DNA from: an uncultured Oscillospiraceae bacterium | Lineage (GTDB): Bacteria; Bacillota; Clostridia; Oscillospirales; Oscillospiraceae | Length of the DNA stretch: 19,366 nt | Reading direction: 5' to 3' | Assembly (NCBI GenBank): GCA_934655875.1 | Contig: CAKUHB010000038.1 | Span: forward strand, 1-19,366 | In this document: positions 6,968-13,532 of the stretch, in pieces | How the letters are laid out: every line of letters begins with the position of its first letter | Position numbering within the stretch: the first letter of the stretch is position 1 | Made by a program: the position numbers and the translations under genes | Notes under the pieces: generated by a model | Told to the model about the DNA's origin: nothing | The model's input: only the letters and a program-made list of their open reading frames with translations | Databases searched by the model: none

Positions 6968-7933
6968 TCACCTCAAATCTCTCTGTATCCCACTTACGAT
7001 CGTCTGCACGTCCGCCGCGGTGCGGATCGCAGAGATCTTCTCTTTATAGTAGCTGCTGTGTGCCACGCCGCGCAGATACCACGCGAAATGCTTTCTCGCT
7101 TCGAGACACGCGATGTATTCGCCCTTGTCCTGCATGGCAAGCGCAAACTGCCGCAGCGCCGTCTCCATCCGCTCGGAAAGCGGCGGCAGCTCCGGCACCG
7201 GTTCTCCGCGAAGCGCGGCTGCCGCCTGCGCAAAGATCCACGGATCGCCGAAGGCCGTCCGGCCGAGCATCAGAAGCTCCGCGCCCGTGCGCTTCTGGCA
7301 CCGGACGGCGTCCTCCGCCGTCACGATATCGCCGTTGGCCACAACGGGAATTTTGACCGCTTCCCGCACCTCGCGGATGCAGTCCCAGTCGGCCACGCCC
7401 GAATAGAGCATCGTCCGCGTCCGGCCGTGCACGGCGATCGCCGCAGCGCCCGCCTGCTCCAGCATCGCGGCCAGCATCGGGGCGTTGCAGGAGCCCTTGT
7501 CCCAGCCCTTGCGCATCTTGACCGTCACGGGGACAGGCACGGCGCTTCTGACCGCTTCCACAATCCGCGCGGCCAGTTCCGGGTTCTTCATGAGCGCGCA
7601 GCCGTCGCCGTTGTTCACGATCTTCGGCATCGGGCAGCCCATGTTGATATCGATAAAATCCGCGCCGGACAGCTCCAGCGCCAGCGCCGCACCCTCGGCC
7701 ATCACCGACGGCTCGTTGCCGAAGATCTGCGCGCCGCACACGCCGACGGGCGTTTTGTGCAGCAGGCTCTGACTTTTTTTATCATGATAGACCAGTGCGC
7801 GGGACGACACCATCTCCGTCACCGTCACTGCCGCGCCAAGCTCTGCGCAGATCGTCCGGAACGCGAGATCCGTCACGCCCGCCATCGGCGCCAGCACCAG
7901 CTGGCCCGGCAGCTCCAGAGTTCCAAGCTTCAT
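6968..7933 (-). CDS. dusB: tRNA-dihydrouridine synthase B
   Basis: A 321-aa FMN-dependent Dus enzyme that reduces uridines in the D-loop of tRNA. The TIM barrel opens with LVLAPMAGVTDLAFR (FMN site). INMGCPMPKI contains the catalytic cysteine C100, MKNPELAARI follows, and later come VTVKMRKGW, AIAVHGRTR and PVVANGDI. The short helical C-terminal domain (about 240-321) is present and the length is normal for DusB. The ATG is preceded by GGAGAG. The dCMP deaminase stop is 13 bp upstream, consistent with one operon. Confidence 0.94.
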   Translation of the reverse strand: MKLGTLELPGQLVLAPMAGVTDLAFRTICAELGAAVTVTEMVSSRALVYHDKKSQSLLHKTPVGVCGAQIFGNEPSVMAEGAALALELSGADFIDINMGCPMPKIVNNGDGCALMKNPELAARIVEAVRSAVPVPVTVKMRKGWDKGSCNAPMLAAMLEQAGAAAIAVHGRTRTMLYSGVADWDCIREVREAVKIPVVANGDIVTAEDAVRCQKRTGAELLMLGRTAFGDPWIFAQAAAALRGEPVPELPPLSERMETALRQFALAMQDKGEYIACLEARKHFAWYLRGVAHSSYYKEKISAIRTAADVQTIVSGIQRDLR

Positions 7934-7946
7934 ACCGTCTCTCCGC

Positions 7947-8423
7947 TCAAATTTCCAGCGTATCGTCCTGATCGATCCAGTCCTGCACTTGCACGACGGT
8001 AAATTCCGTCTTCGTGTTGCGGATCACCACGCGCCGCAGCCCGGCATTGATGATCATGCGCCGGCACATGGAGCAGGACGTCGCGTCGGAGAGGATCGCC
8101 CCGGTCTTCGCGTCGTGGCCGACCAAATAGATATCCCCGCCGATGCACTCGTTGCGGGAGGCCGAAATGATGGCGTTCGCCTCGGCATGGACGCTCCGGC
8201 AGAGCTCATATCGTTCACCGCGCGGCACACGCATCTGCTCACGCACGCAGTAGCCGAGATCCGAGCAGTTTTTCCGGCCGCGCGGCGCGCCGTTATAGCC
8301 CGTCGCGACAATCTCGTCGTTGCGGACAATGATCGCGCCGTACTGCCTGCGCAGACAGGTCGAGCGCTCCAGCACCGTCTCGGCGATATCCAGATAATAG
8401 TTCTCCTTCACGATTCGTTCCAT
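7947..8423 (-). CDS. dCMP deaminase (ComEB-like cytidine/deoxycytidylate deaminase)
   Basis: A 158-aa zinc deaminase converting dCMP to dUMP for dTTP synthesis. The zinc site is complete: H79 and catalytic E81 in VHAEANAI, C117 and C120 in SCSMCRRMI. The N-terminal part has CLRRQYGAIIV and TGYNGAPRG, typical of deoxycytidylate deaminases, and the Cys-rich insert (C53, C59, C75) often seen in that family. It is the first gene of the minus-strand operon, behind the promoter 8465-8493. Related proteins in Bacillus are called ComEB. Nothing here ties it to competence. Confidence 0.93.
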   Translation of the reverse strand: MERIVKENYYLDIAETVLERSTCLRRQYGAIIVRNDEIVATGYNGAPRGRKNCSDLGYCVREQMRVPRGERYELCRSVHAEANAIISASRNECIGGDIYLVGHDAKTGAILSDATSCSMCRRMIINAGLRRVVIRNTKTEFTVVQVQDWIDQDDTLEI

Positions 8424-8464
8424 TGCGCGCCCTCCTGCACCGGCTGTGTCCTGTTTTATCCATT

Positions 8465-8493
8465 ACTATACCATACCCCGCCGCGCAAGACAA
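8465..8493 (-). promoter_or_regulatory. Promoter of the dCMP deaminase-dusB-sigma operon
   Basis: On the minus strand TTGTCT (8493-8488), a 17-nt spacer, TATAGT (8470-8465), about 42 bp upstream of the dCMP deaminase start. It is back-to-back with the promoter at 8503-8531; their -35 elements are only 9 bp apart, so the two may compete. Confidence 0.65.
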
Positions 8494-8502
8494 CCAAAAA
8501 AC

Positions 8503-8531
8503 TTGCCCATCGGCGCGGATTATGGTATACT
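8503..8531 (+). promoter_or_regulatory. Promoter of the secreted stalk/NodB-like gene
   Basis: TTGCCC (8503-8508), a 17-nt spacer, TATACT (8526-8531), sigma-A-like, 40 bp before the ATG at 8572. It diverges from the promoter at 8465-8493. Confidence 0.6.
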
Positions 8532-8571
8532 GTATAAAATTCAGGAGGTTTCTCGGAAAGGTAGGACTGTC

Positions 8572-9642
8572 ATGCGTCTGCGCAAAGTGCTCTGTCTGGT
8601 TCTGATCTTCGCCATGCTGGCCTGCCTGTGCGTACCGGCCGCAGCGGACATCAGCCTGTTCTTCGTCGCCGTCAACGACACCGTCCCCCTGACGCTGACC
8701 GTCCTGCCCACCTACTCCGGCGGCACGCTCTATGTGCCCTATCAGGTCTTCGACAGCCAGCCCTGCAGCGTGGCTCCCTCCTATAATCAGGCGAAGCAGA
8801 CCTACGTCCTGCTCGACCGCAGCAGGCAGCTGATCTTCGATCTGGCCGCAGGCACCGTCAGCGACGAGAGCGGCACCGTCTCCGCCGCCAACGTTTTGTA
8901 CCGCGGCGGCATTTTATACCTGCCGCTCACCTTCTGCGCGTCACATTTCGGTCTGAAGACCACCATGCTGGAGTCTGCCGGCGGCTATCCGGTGCTCCGC
9001 TTCACCAACGGCAGCGAGGTCTATGACGATTCTCTGTTCATTGAAAAGGCCGAAAATCTGATCGCCTACCGCGTCCAGCAGTATACCGACAGCGCCAACC
9101 AGCCGCAGGACCGCCCGCAGGATCACCCGAACGACGGCCAGCAGCCCACAGGCGGCGATCCCGCCGCCGAAAAGCAGCCCGCGACCGTCTATCTGGCCTT
9201 CACCGACAGCAGCGCCATGCGCGGCGCCGCCGCGGCGCTTGCGGAATACGACCTGCTGGGCAGCTTCTTTCTGACAGCCGAAGAGATCCGGTCCGACCCG
9301 GCGCTCGTGTTCGAGCTGCTCGCCGCCGGCCATGCCATCGGCGTGACCGCCGAAGCCGACGCACCGGATTCCGCCGCAGCGCTGAACGAAGCCAACGACG
9401 CGCTGGCCGGTCTTCTGTGCCAGAAAACCCTCCTTGCCCTTCTGCCCGCAGGCGCCGAAGCCCCGGAGGGCTACAGCTGCTTCTACCGCTCCGCCGCGCA
9501 GCCCAGCGCCGCGGACGCCGCCGCATCCGAGACCGCGCACCTGCTCGTCTGCACAGACGACGCCAGCGCCACGCTCTATACCCTCTTCTCCGCCGACGCC
9601 CGCATTCTTCAGCTTCTGGAAACGACGGAATACCCCCAGTAA
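8572..9642 (+). CDS. Secreted protein: stalk-like N-terminus plus degenerate NodB-like domain
   Basis: A 356-aa exported protein. I chose ATG 8572 because a clear signal peptide follows (MRLRKVLCLVLIFAMLACLCVPAAA) and GGTAGGA lies upstream; an in-frame start at 8446 would precede the promoter. Residues about 26-150 resemble the copper-amine-oxidase N-terminal 'stalk' fold (GGTLYVPYQVF, GGILYLPLTFC). A Pro/Gln/Asp-rich linker (about 175-205) leads to a region resembling polysaccharide deacetylase: YLAFTDSSA, AALAEYDLLGSFFLTAEEI, ELLAAGHAIGVTAEAD. The metal motifs of that family (TFDDG and HxxxH) are absent, so it is probably not an active deacetylase. The C-terminal third is very Ala-rich. A wall-associated or glycan-binding role is plausible; no function is assigned. 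Confidence 0.75.
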   Translation: MRLRKVLCLVLIFAMLACLCVPAAADISLFFVAVNDTVPLTLTVLPTYSGGTLYVPYQVFDSQPCSVAPSYNQAKQTYVLLDRSRQLIFDLAAGTVSDESGTVSAANVLYRGGILYLPLTFCASHFGLKTTMLESAGGYPVLRFTNGSEVYDDSLFIEKAENLIAYRVQQYTDSANQPQDRPQDHPNDGQQPTGGDPAAEKQPATVYLAFTDSSAMRGAAAALAEYDLLGSFFLTAEEIRSDPALVFELLAAGHAIGVTAEADAPDSAAALNEANDALAGLLCQKTLLALLPAGAEAPEGYSCFYRSAAQPSAADAAASETAHLLVCTDDASATLYTLFSADARILQLLETTEYPQ

Positions 9643-9653
9643 AAAAGCTTTTT

Positions 9654-9695
9654 CAGATTTTTTGAAAAAAGACTTGCTTTTTTCAAAAAAGTCTG
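9654..9695 (+). terminator. AT-rich hairpin after the NodB-like gene
   Basis: CAGATTTTTTGAAAAAAG (9654-9671) pairs with CTTTTTTCAAAAAA-G-TCTG (9677-9695) over 18 bp with one bulged G and a 5-nt loop. A small AAAAAGCTTTTT palindrome precedes it. It probably ends the upstream transcript. It also contains the -35 element of the tRNA promoter. Confidence 0.6.
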
Positions 9696-9702
9696 ATAGA
9701 AT
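9674..9702 (+). promoter_or_regulatory. Promoter upstream of the tRNA-Ala-like array
   Basis: TTGCTT (9674-9679), a 17-nt spacer, TAGAAT (9697-9702). Transcription would start near 9709, a few bases before the first shortened tRNA unit at 9715. I see no comparably good promoter directly before the intact tRNA at 10046, so this one may drive the whole array. Confidence 0.55.
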
Positions 9703-9714
9703 AACTCCGCCGAT

Positions 9715-9762
9715 GGGGGTATAGCTCAGCTGGGAGCCCAAGCATGACGCTTACGTACCCCC
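9715..9762 (+). other. Shortened tRNA-Ala-like unit 1
   Basis: The first 22 bases equal the 5' end of the tRNA-Ala at 10046 (GGGGGTATAGCTCAGCTGGG plus AG). The anticodon loop and T-arm are missing. CATGAC (anticodon stem) runs directly into GCTTA (T-stem 3' side). It can fold as an acceptor-like stem GGGGGTA/TACCCCC, a D-hairpin GCTC/GAGC and a hairpin AAGC/GCTT. It lacks the G3-U70 pair that alanyl-tRNA synthetase needs, a proper T-arm and an anticodon. Its 3' trailer and the spacer to unit 2 (9763-9815) differ from the other units. Confidence 0.6.
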
Positions 9763-9815
9763 GTCCCAAACCTGAAAACTTCATATCTTGCTTCTTAACC
9801 CATTTGGAAATATCT

Positions 9816-9862
9816 GGGGGTATAGCTCAGCTGGGAGCACAAGCCACTTATCTTATGCCCCC
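9816..9862 (+). other. Shortened tRNA-Ala-like unit 2
   Basis: 47 nt starting with the same 22-base tRNA-Ala 5' end. The 5' strand GGGGGTATA pairs with TATGCCCCC (9 bp with one T-G wobble) around the D-hairpin GCTC/GAGC. The remaining CTTATCT looks like a relic of the tRNA's T-stem/acceptor 3' side; the anticodon and T arms are gone. Confidence 0.6.
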
Positions 9863-9930
9863 ACAAATGTTTCCCGCTTCTTAGCGCAATCGGCACTTTT
9901 CAAAACTTCATAGCAATAGTAATTCCACTT

Positions 9931-9977
9931 GGGGGTATAGCTCAGCTGGGAGCACAAGCCACTTATCTTATGCCCCC
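9931..9977 (+). other. Shortened tRNA-Ala-like unit 3
   Basis: Identical to unit 2 over all 47 nt and placed exactly 115 bp further on; the intact tRNA-Ala follows after another 115 bp. It arose by the tandem duplication at 9816-10045. Confidence 0.6.
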
Positions 9978-10045
9978 ACAAATGTTTCCCGCTTCTTAGC
10001 ACAATCGGCACTTTTCAAAACTTCATAGCAATAGTAATTCCACTT

Positions 10046-10121
10046 GGGGGTATAGCTCAGCTGGGAGAGCGCATGACTGGCAGTCATGAGGTCAGCGGTT
10101 CGATCCCGCTTATCTCCACCA
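10046..10121 (+). tRNA. tRNA-Ala(GGC)
   Basis: 76 nt including an encoded CCA. The acceptor stem GGGGGTA/TATCTCC contains the G3-U70 wobble pair that marks tRNA-Ala. The D-arm is GCTC-AGCTGGGA-GAGC, the anticodon arm CATGA-CTGGCAG-TCATG with anticodon GGC, and the T-arm AGCGG-TTCGATC-CCGCT. Its 3' 46 bases are the left attachment core of the island. Confidence 0.97.
10076..10121. repeat. attL: 46-bp core within tRNA-Ala
   Basis: Runs from ACTGGCAG in the anticodon loop to the CCA end and is identical to 19095-19140. Integration has rebuilt a complete tRNA on this side. Confidence 0.9.
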
Positions 10122-10122
10122 G

Positions 10123-10157
10123 AAAAGTCCTGAAATCTCACGATTTCAGGACTTTTT
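10123..10157 (+). terminator. Intrinsic terminator after tRNA-Ala
   Basis: AAAAGTCCTGAAATC and GATTTCAGGACTTTT form a perfect 15-bp stem with a TCAC loop, followed by T. By its position inside the left boundary it was probably brought by the island and replaces the chromosomal terminator now at 19140-19175. Confidence 0.85.
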
Positions 10158-10205
10158 CTTTGCTTTCTCCCGCAAATAATCGACCGCATTTTTGCAGTCA
10201 TGCGA

Positions 10206-10225
10206 CCTGACCCAGATTTGACCCA
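10206..10225. repeat. Left arm-type repeat pair (TGACCCA twice)
   Basis: TGACCCA at 10208-10214 and 10219-10225, 11 bp apart, 85 bp inside attL. Nearly the same block, in the same orientation, lies at 18959-18979 near attR, with further similarity downstream (GCGCGAAA...GCAG). This fits arm-binding sites for the integrase. The role is inferred. Confidence 0.55.
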
Positions 10226-10355
10226 AACGGGCGCGAAAACGCAGTGGATTTATTGAGATTTATTTGACAAAACAGCACAAGTTTCTCTGTTTTCAAGAAT
10301 ATTTTGAACGTTTGAACGGCGGCTGCAAGTTGCAGCCGCCGCTTTGGTTTTGGGG

Positions 10356-11510
10356 TCAGATCGCGTTGCGGATGGTGTTTCCGATCGCGTCTGCCGCGCT
10401 CTGTTTCATGCCTGACGTCGAGTGGACGTAGGTGCTGAGCGTGAATCCCGCACTGAAGTGGCCCAGTGTTTCCGACAAGGTTCGCACATCCACGCCGCTT
10501 TTCAGTGATAAGGTCGCGAACGTGTGTCTCATGTCATGAAATCTCACATGTTCCGCGCCAATCTCCTTGATGATCCGGTCATGCAGCCTGCGAAATCCAT
10601 CCGGATCCCACGTTTCACCCGTGCGCGGAGATGGGAACAAATACGGATTCGCAGGGTGACGTTCATGTTCTTCTACGAGAAGTTTCACCGTATCTTCCGG
10701 CAATAGGACTGTGCGGATGGAATTTGGCGTTTTCGGCGTACTGATGACCAACTTTCCATTTTGTCGTGCAACGCTTTTATTGACCGAAAGCGTACGGTTT
10801 TGAATATCCAAGTCCTCCCATCGCAGAGCCAGCAGTTCTCCACGGCGCAGTCCCGTTGTCAGCTCCAGATACATCGGCGCGAGAATCCCATGCTCCTTCG
10901 CTGCGCTCAGGTACGGACCGATCAACGCTTCCGGCAGGATGTTCATCTCTTTGTGCGTATTCTTTGGGATTTTACATTTCTTCGCCGGATTTGCTAAAAT
11001 CATCTTTTCTTCCACCGCATGTTCCAATGCCTTATTCAGCACCACATGGACACATTGCACCATGCGGGGACTCAGCCCATGTTCTTTCAGCTCCGGCTGG
11101 TTTTTCTTTTGTACACGGCCGCTCTTGAGCAGCTCGTTGTAAAACTGCTGGATTTGCAGCATCGTCAACTTTTCCAGCTTCACATTTCCGAGCTTCGGAA
11201 TGATGTGATGGTCGATGGCATTGTGGTAAAACTCTTTGGTCGAATATCGCACCTGCGGCTCGACATAAACGGAGTACCAGAGCTTCAGCCACTGTTCGAG
11301 CGTATAGCTCCCTGCTTTCACTGGATCGAGCTTCTTGCTATCCTCAATCGCGGCCCGTAGTTTATCTTTGACTTCGGCCTGTGTCTTGCCGAGTACGTTT
11401 TTTGTGATTGCCTTTCCGTTTGCATCATAGCCCGCCGTATATCTGCCTTCCCAGCGTCCGTCTTTCCGCTTCCGAATGTTGCCTTCGCCGTTAGCTCGTC
11501 GTTTCGGCAT
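10356..11510 (-). CDS. int: Tyrosine recombinase (island integrase)
   Basis: An intact 384-aa phage-type integrase. An N-terminal arm-binding domain (about 1-60, NGEGNIRKRKDGRWEGRYTAG) is followed by a core-binding domain (about 68-180) and the catalytic domain (185-384). The catalytic residues are R222 (TGLRRGELL), K260 (STPKTPNS), H325 and R328 (FHDMRHT), H351 (LGHFS) and nucleophile Y361 (STYVHST). ATG 11510 has a strong AAGGAGGT site. The gene lies 235 bp inside attL and reads towards it, the usual arrangement for elements integrated in tRNA genes. It should recombine the 46-bp tRNA core. The excisionase upstream on the same strand is broken. Confidence 0.96.
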   Translation of the reverse strand: MPKRRANGEGNIRKRKDGRWEGRYTAGYDANGKAITKNVLGKTQAEVKDKLRAAIEDSKKLDPVKAGSYTLEQWLKLWYSVYVEPQVRYSTKEFYHNAIDHHIIPKLGNVKLEKLTMLQIQQFYNELLKSGRVQKKNQPELKEHGLSPRMVQCVHVVLNKALEHAVEEKMILANPAKKCKIPKNTHKEMNILPEALIGPYLSAAKEHGILAPMYLELTTGLRRGELLALRWEDLDIQNRTLSVNKSVARQNGKLVISTPKTPNSIRTVLLPEDTVKLLVEEHERHPANPYLFPSPRTGETWDPDGFRRLHDRIIKEIGAEHVRFHDMRHTFATLSLKSGVDVRTLSETLGHFSAGFTLSTYVHSTSGMKQSAADAIGNTIRNAI

Positions 11511-11586
11511 CGTGTTTACCTCCTTCGTTTTCGGTTAGCAAACACGATTACCACAAGCACAGCCGAACAGCAAGTCCAATCTTCCT

Positions 11587-11744
11587 TCACGCACATTTTT
11601 GTTCCTCACACTGCCGGTCCAGCCATTCGAGAAATATCTCGCGTGAAACGACAATCCGTTTGCCAATCTGAAATGCAGAGAAACGGCTGTCATGTTCATC
11701 ATCATGGGCAATTCTTCCGGCGAGTGATACTGTTTCTGGTTCAT
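11587..11744 (-). pseudogene. xis: Excisionase gene, frameshifted with internal deletion
   Basis: ATG 11744, preceded by AGGAAG, opens MNQKQYHSPEELPMMMNMTA, a normal start for small helix-turn-helix excisionases of Clostridia elements. The typical C-terminus, FQIGKRIVVSREIFLEWLDR followed by QCEEQKC, is in another frame ending at 11587. Between the two, the usual helix-turn-helix of about 15-20 residues is missing. A frameshift plus a deletion has therefore removed the DNA-binding helix. The first frame runs on to 11535 as nonsense. The gene sits just upstream of the integrase, where xis is expected. Loss of Xis should make excision inefficient. Confidence 0.75.
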
Positions 11745-12034
11745 TTGGCTTCCTTTCTCCCATGCTGGGAATCAAAATTGGTTTTTGAATGGCCGAGAAG
11801 AATTACCCAGTCGAAGTTTTTCATCCTATTTTCCTCACGCCGCCACGGTGGGCGGACGCGGCGTTTGCTCTGCGCAAACCTACACGGATGCGCAGTCAGC
11901 CTGCAAAACCGCACACGTCGGCACGACGCGCCCCACACCACAGAGCAAACGGCTGCGCCGATGAACGATTTGTAGTTCAACCGTCAACTCTCCGCTCGCA
12001 GGCGGCATTGGGGTCAGGGTTCTCCCTGCAAGCC

Positions 12035-12054
12035 GCATTTTGGTACCAAAATGC
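12035..12054. repeat. Perfect 20-bp palindrome
   Basis: GCATTTTGGTACCAAAATGC equals its own reverse complement. It lies within the gene-free part of the island, followed by CTTTTC...GAAAAG inverted arms. It could be a protein-binding or cruciform site of a mobilisation or replication region. Confidence 0.6.
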
Positions 12055-12185
12055 TATGCTTGCGCTTTTCTTGCGCAGCAGGAAAAGCCTAAAACGCAGC
12101 CTGATCCTCATTCCGTTTAGAAGAATTTATTGATTTTCATTTTGCACAAGCCATGAAATCCAAAATTTCTGCGCTTCGGATGCCA

Positions 12186-12259
12186 TAGTCGCTACATTAG
12201 TCGCTATGAAAAACTGAAATTCGGATTTTTACCTTGTGTAGTCGCTACTATAGTCGCTA
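12186..12259. repeat. Four TAGTCGCTA direct repeats (two pairs)
   Basis: Copies start at 12186, 12198, 12239 and 12251: two pairs with a 12-bp step, 53 bp apart, all in the same orientation. The arrangement resembles iterons or a paired regulatory site. No replication gene is nearby. Confidence 0.6.
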
Positions 12260-12608
12260 TGGTTTTCTTCCACCGTATTTGCAGCTCGCACCCCGGCGAT
12301 GGGGAACAGCGCGGACAGAGCGTGGCAACTCTCACAGCTCGTGGAAGGGGTCTTGACTGCTTGCAACCCCAGCCACGGCAGCCTGTCTTACGTGCAGGCC
12401 AGACGTTGTGTGTCCAAACAGGTTGGGCGGCATGATGCAGCCTGCCAGGGCTGCCCACGGTGCGTTTCTCGCTCGCCGGAAGCTCGCTGCTTCCGGGTCG
12501 TCGCGCGCGCCGTGCGCGTTTCCCAACCTGCGGTGTTATCCGCGTTGTTGGTTATTCAGTTGTTTGGGATTTGAGTTCCCCACCCCCATTTCCCCTAAAG
12601 AGCACCAA

Positions 12609-12646
12609 AAGGAGCGCTGCGGCCATTCTCGGTCGCAGCGCTCCTT
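12609..12646. terminator. Hairpin terminator
   Basis: AAGGAGCGCTGCG (12609-12621) and CGCAGCGCTCCTT (12634-12646) are perfect 13-bp arms with a 12-nt loop. There is no intact gene before it, so it is probably a relic of lost genes or a boundary of the gene-free region. The following AT-rich stretch to about 12854 holds nothing I recognise. Confidence 0.55.
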
Positions 12647-12854
12647 CATTACTTTACATGGTGCGCTTCGGAATATTCTGTTGTCGACAGGATTTCCTGC
12701 CATGTTCCACATGATAACACTAGAACAAACGTTTGTCAATGACTCTTTGCAAAAAATTTTCTCTTGCTGCTGCCGCTTCTGAATCGAATCGATTCTATCC
12801 GTAATTTATATATCTTTACTTATATCTTTATTTTATTGCGTTGGATTTTCCAAC

Positions 12855-13142
12855 GTAGGATACCGCGAGATCCTCAGGCTCCATAGCCTGGGACTCAACA
12901 AGACCGAGATCGCGTCAAGCTGCCGCTGCGCTCGGAACACTGTGGCAGCAACCCTGCAACGGGCGGCAAACTGCGGCCTGCAATGGCCGCTGCCGGAGGA
13001 AATGTCGGATAAGCAGCTCTCAGAGCGTCTGTTTCCGTCCAGCACCTCAAAGCCTGTCTACAAGATGCCGGACTATCTTTATCTTTTAATGCTACCATCC
13101 GATTGGGACTTGTCAATGTCGCATTTGAGTAATCTTTTCTGA
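12855..13142 (+). pseudogene. istA: IS21-family transposase IstA, N-terminal fragment
   Basis: The plus frame starting at codon 12855 reads YREILRLHSLGLNKTEIASS, then CRCARNTVAATLQRA and WPLPEEMSDKQLSERLFPSS followed by KPVYKMPDY. This is the N-terminal helix-turn-helix part of IS21-type IstA as I know it. There is no start codon at the head. Similarity ends near 13079, after which the frame runs through unrelated residues to a stop at 13142. The DDE catalytic domain and the istB partner are absent. It is a fossil of an insertion sequence, cut at both ends. Confidence 0.75.
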
Positions 13143-13405
13143 AACGGAAGGATCAAATCCGGCTCTTATTTGGTCTTTATATGAACCTGCACATGATATT
13201 TCATTTTGTCCACGTCAGATCCGGTACAGGCCAGAAATATTATATAGATTTTCTTCTTCAGTATCACTTGATAATTCTTACATGCAAAGGTATAGCTACT
13301 GTCCATGCTTTTTCAGATATTCGATATTGGCAAATTGCAAACGCTTATCGCAAAAAATAATCCGGAGTAGAGAAATTATGTAGAAATTTTTGTTGGAAAT
13401 GTACC

Positions 13406-13434
13406 TTGATTTTTCAAAAAATACTCTTTAAGAT
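13406..13434 (+). promoter_or_regulatory. Promoter of the purine deaminase/permease operon
   Basis: TTGATT (13406-13411), a 17-nt spacer, TAAGAT (13429-13434), a moderate sigma-A match 190 bp before the first deaminase gene. The AT-rich stretch 13143-13405 shows no gene. Confidence 0.5.
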
Positions 13435-13454
13435 AAAAATACAAATTCAAAAAA

Positions 13455-13471
13455 TCGAATATCAAATTCGA
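13455..13471. promoter_or_regulatory. Inverted repeat at the transcription start of the purine operon
   Basis: TCGAAT-ATCAA-ATTCGA begins about 20 bp after the -10 element, a good position for a repressor site. The arms are perfect over 6 bp. No regulator gene is in the operon. Confidence 0.4.
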
Positions 13472-13478
13472 CAGCAAA

Positions 13479-13532
13479 ACACATTTGCAGGACGGGAAAC
13501 CTGTTTTTTCGTTCGCGGCAAATGTGTCTTTT
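13479..13532 (+). promoter_or_regulatory. Terminator-like structured leader before the deaminase operon
   Basis: ACACATTTGC (13479-13488) pairs perfectly with GCAAATGTGT (13518-13527) and is followed by CTTTTTATATT, an intrinsic-terminator layout. Inside are GCAGG/CCTGT (loop ACGGGAAA) and a CG-TTCG-CG hairpin, so the RNA forms a three-way junction. An AAAACA/TGTTTT pairing could compete with the outer stem. It lies about 95 bp before the first gene and could attenuate transcription. It does not match the purine riboswitch consensus. Confidence 0.5.

Larger units (their letters stand above)
9816..10045 (+). repeat. 115-bp tandem duplication (two units)
   Basis: Bases 9816-9930 and 9931-10045 are near-identical; the one difference I see is GCGCAAT versus GCACAAT. 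Each unit is a shortened tRNA-Ala-like element plus a 68-bp AT-rich spacer ending in AATTCCACTT. The third GGGGGTATAGC start is the real tRNA. Confidence 0.9.
11776..12608. other. Gene-free part of the island with several inverted repeats
   Basis: No open frame here resembles a known protein. The stretch has dense local symmetry: GTTTGC-TCTGC-GCAAAC (11862-11878), GC-rich CCGCC/GGCGG pairs before it, the 20-bp palindrome at 12035-12054, CTTTTC/GAAAAG just after, and TAGTCGCTA repeats at 12186-12259. The GC content rises sharply at 12280-12540. It could be a remnant of a transfer-origin or replication region; I cannot assign it. Confidence 0.4.

Noticed and set aside
8446..8571. Longer N-terminus for the NodB-like gene starting at 8446
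   Set aside because: That start lies upstream of the likely promoter and would bury the signal peptide; ATG 8572 has a ribosome binding site and a standard signal sequence.
9715..10045. CRISPR-like array from the repeated 22-bp segment
   Set aside because: Repeats equal a tRNA 5' end, two of the intervals are identical copies rather than unique spacers, and no cas genes are present.
9968..10201. Minus-strand frame containing GDKRDRTADLMTAS
   Set aside because: This peptide is the well-known false translation of the antisense strand of a tRNA gene; it overlaps tRNA-Ala and the repeat array.
11789..12133. 114-codon plus-strand open frame in the island
   Set aside because: No ribosome binding site or recognisable domain; composition is typical of a chance frame across inverted repeats.
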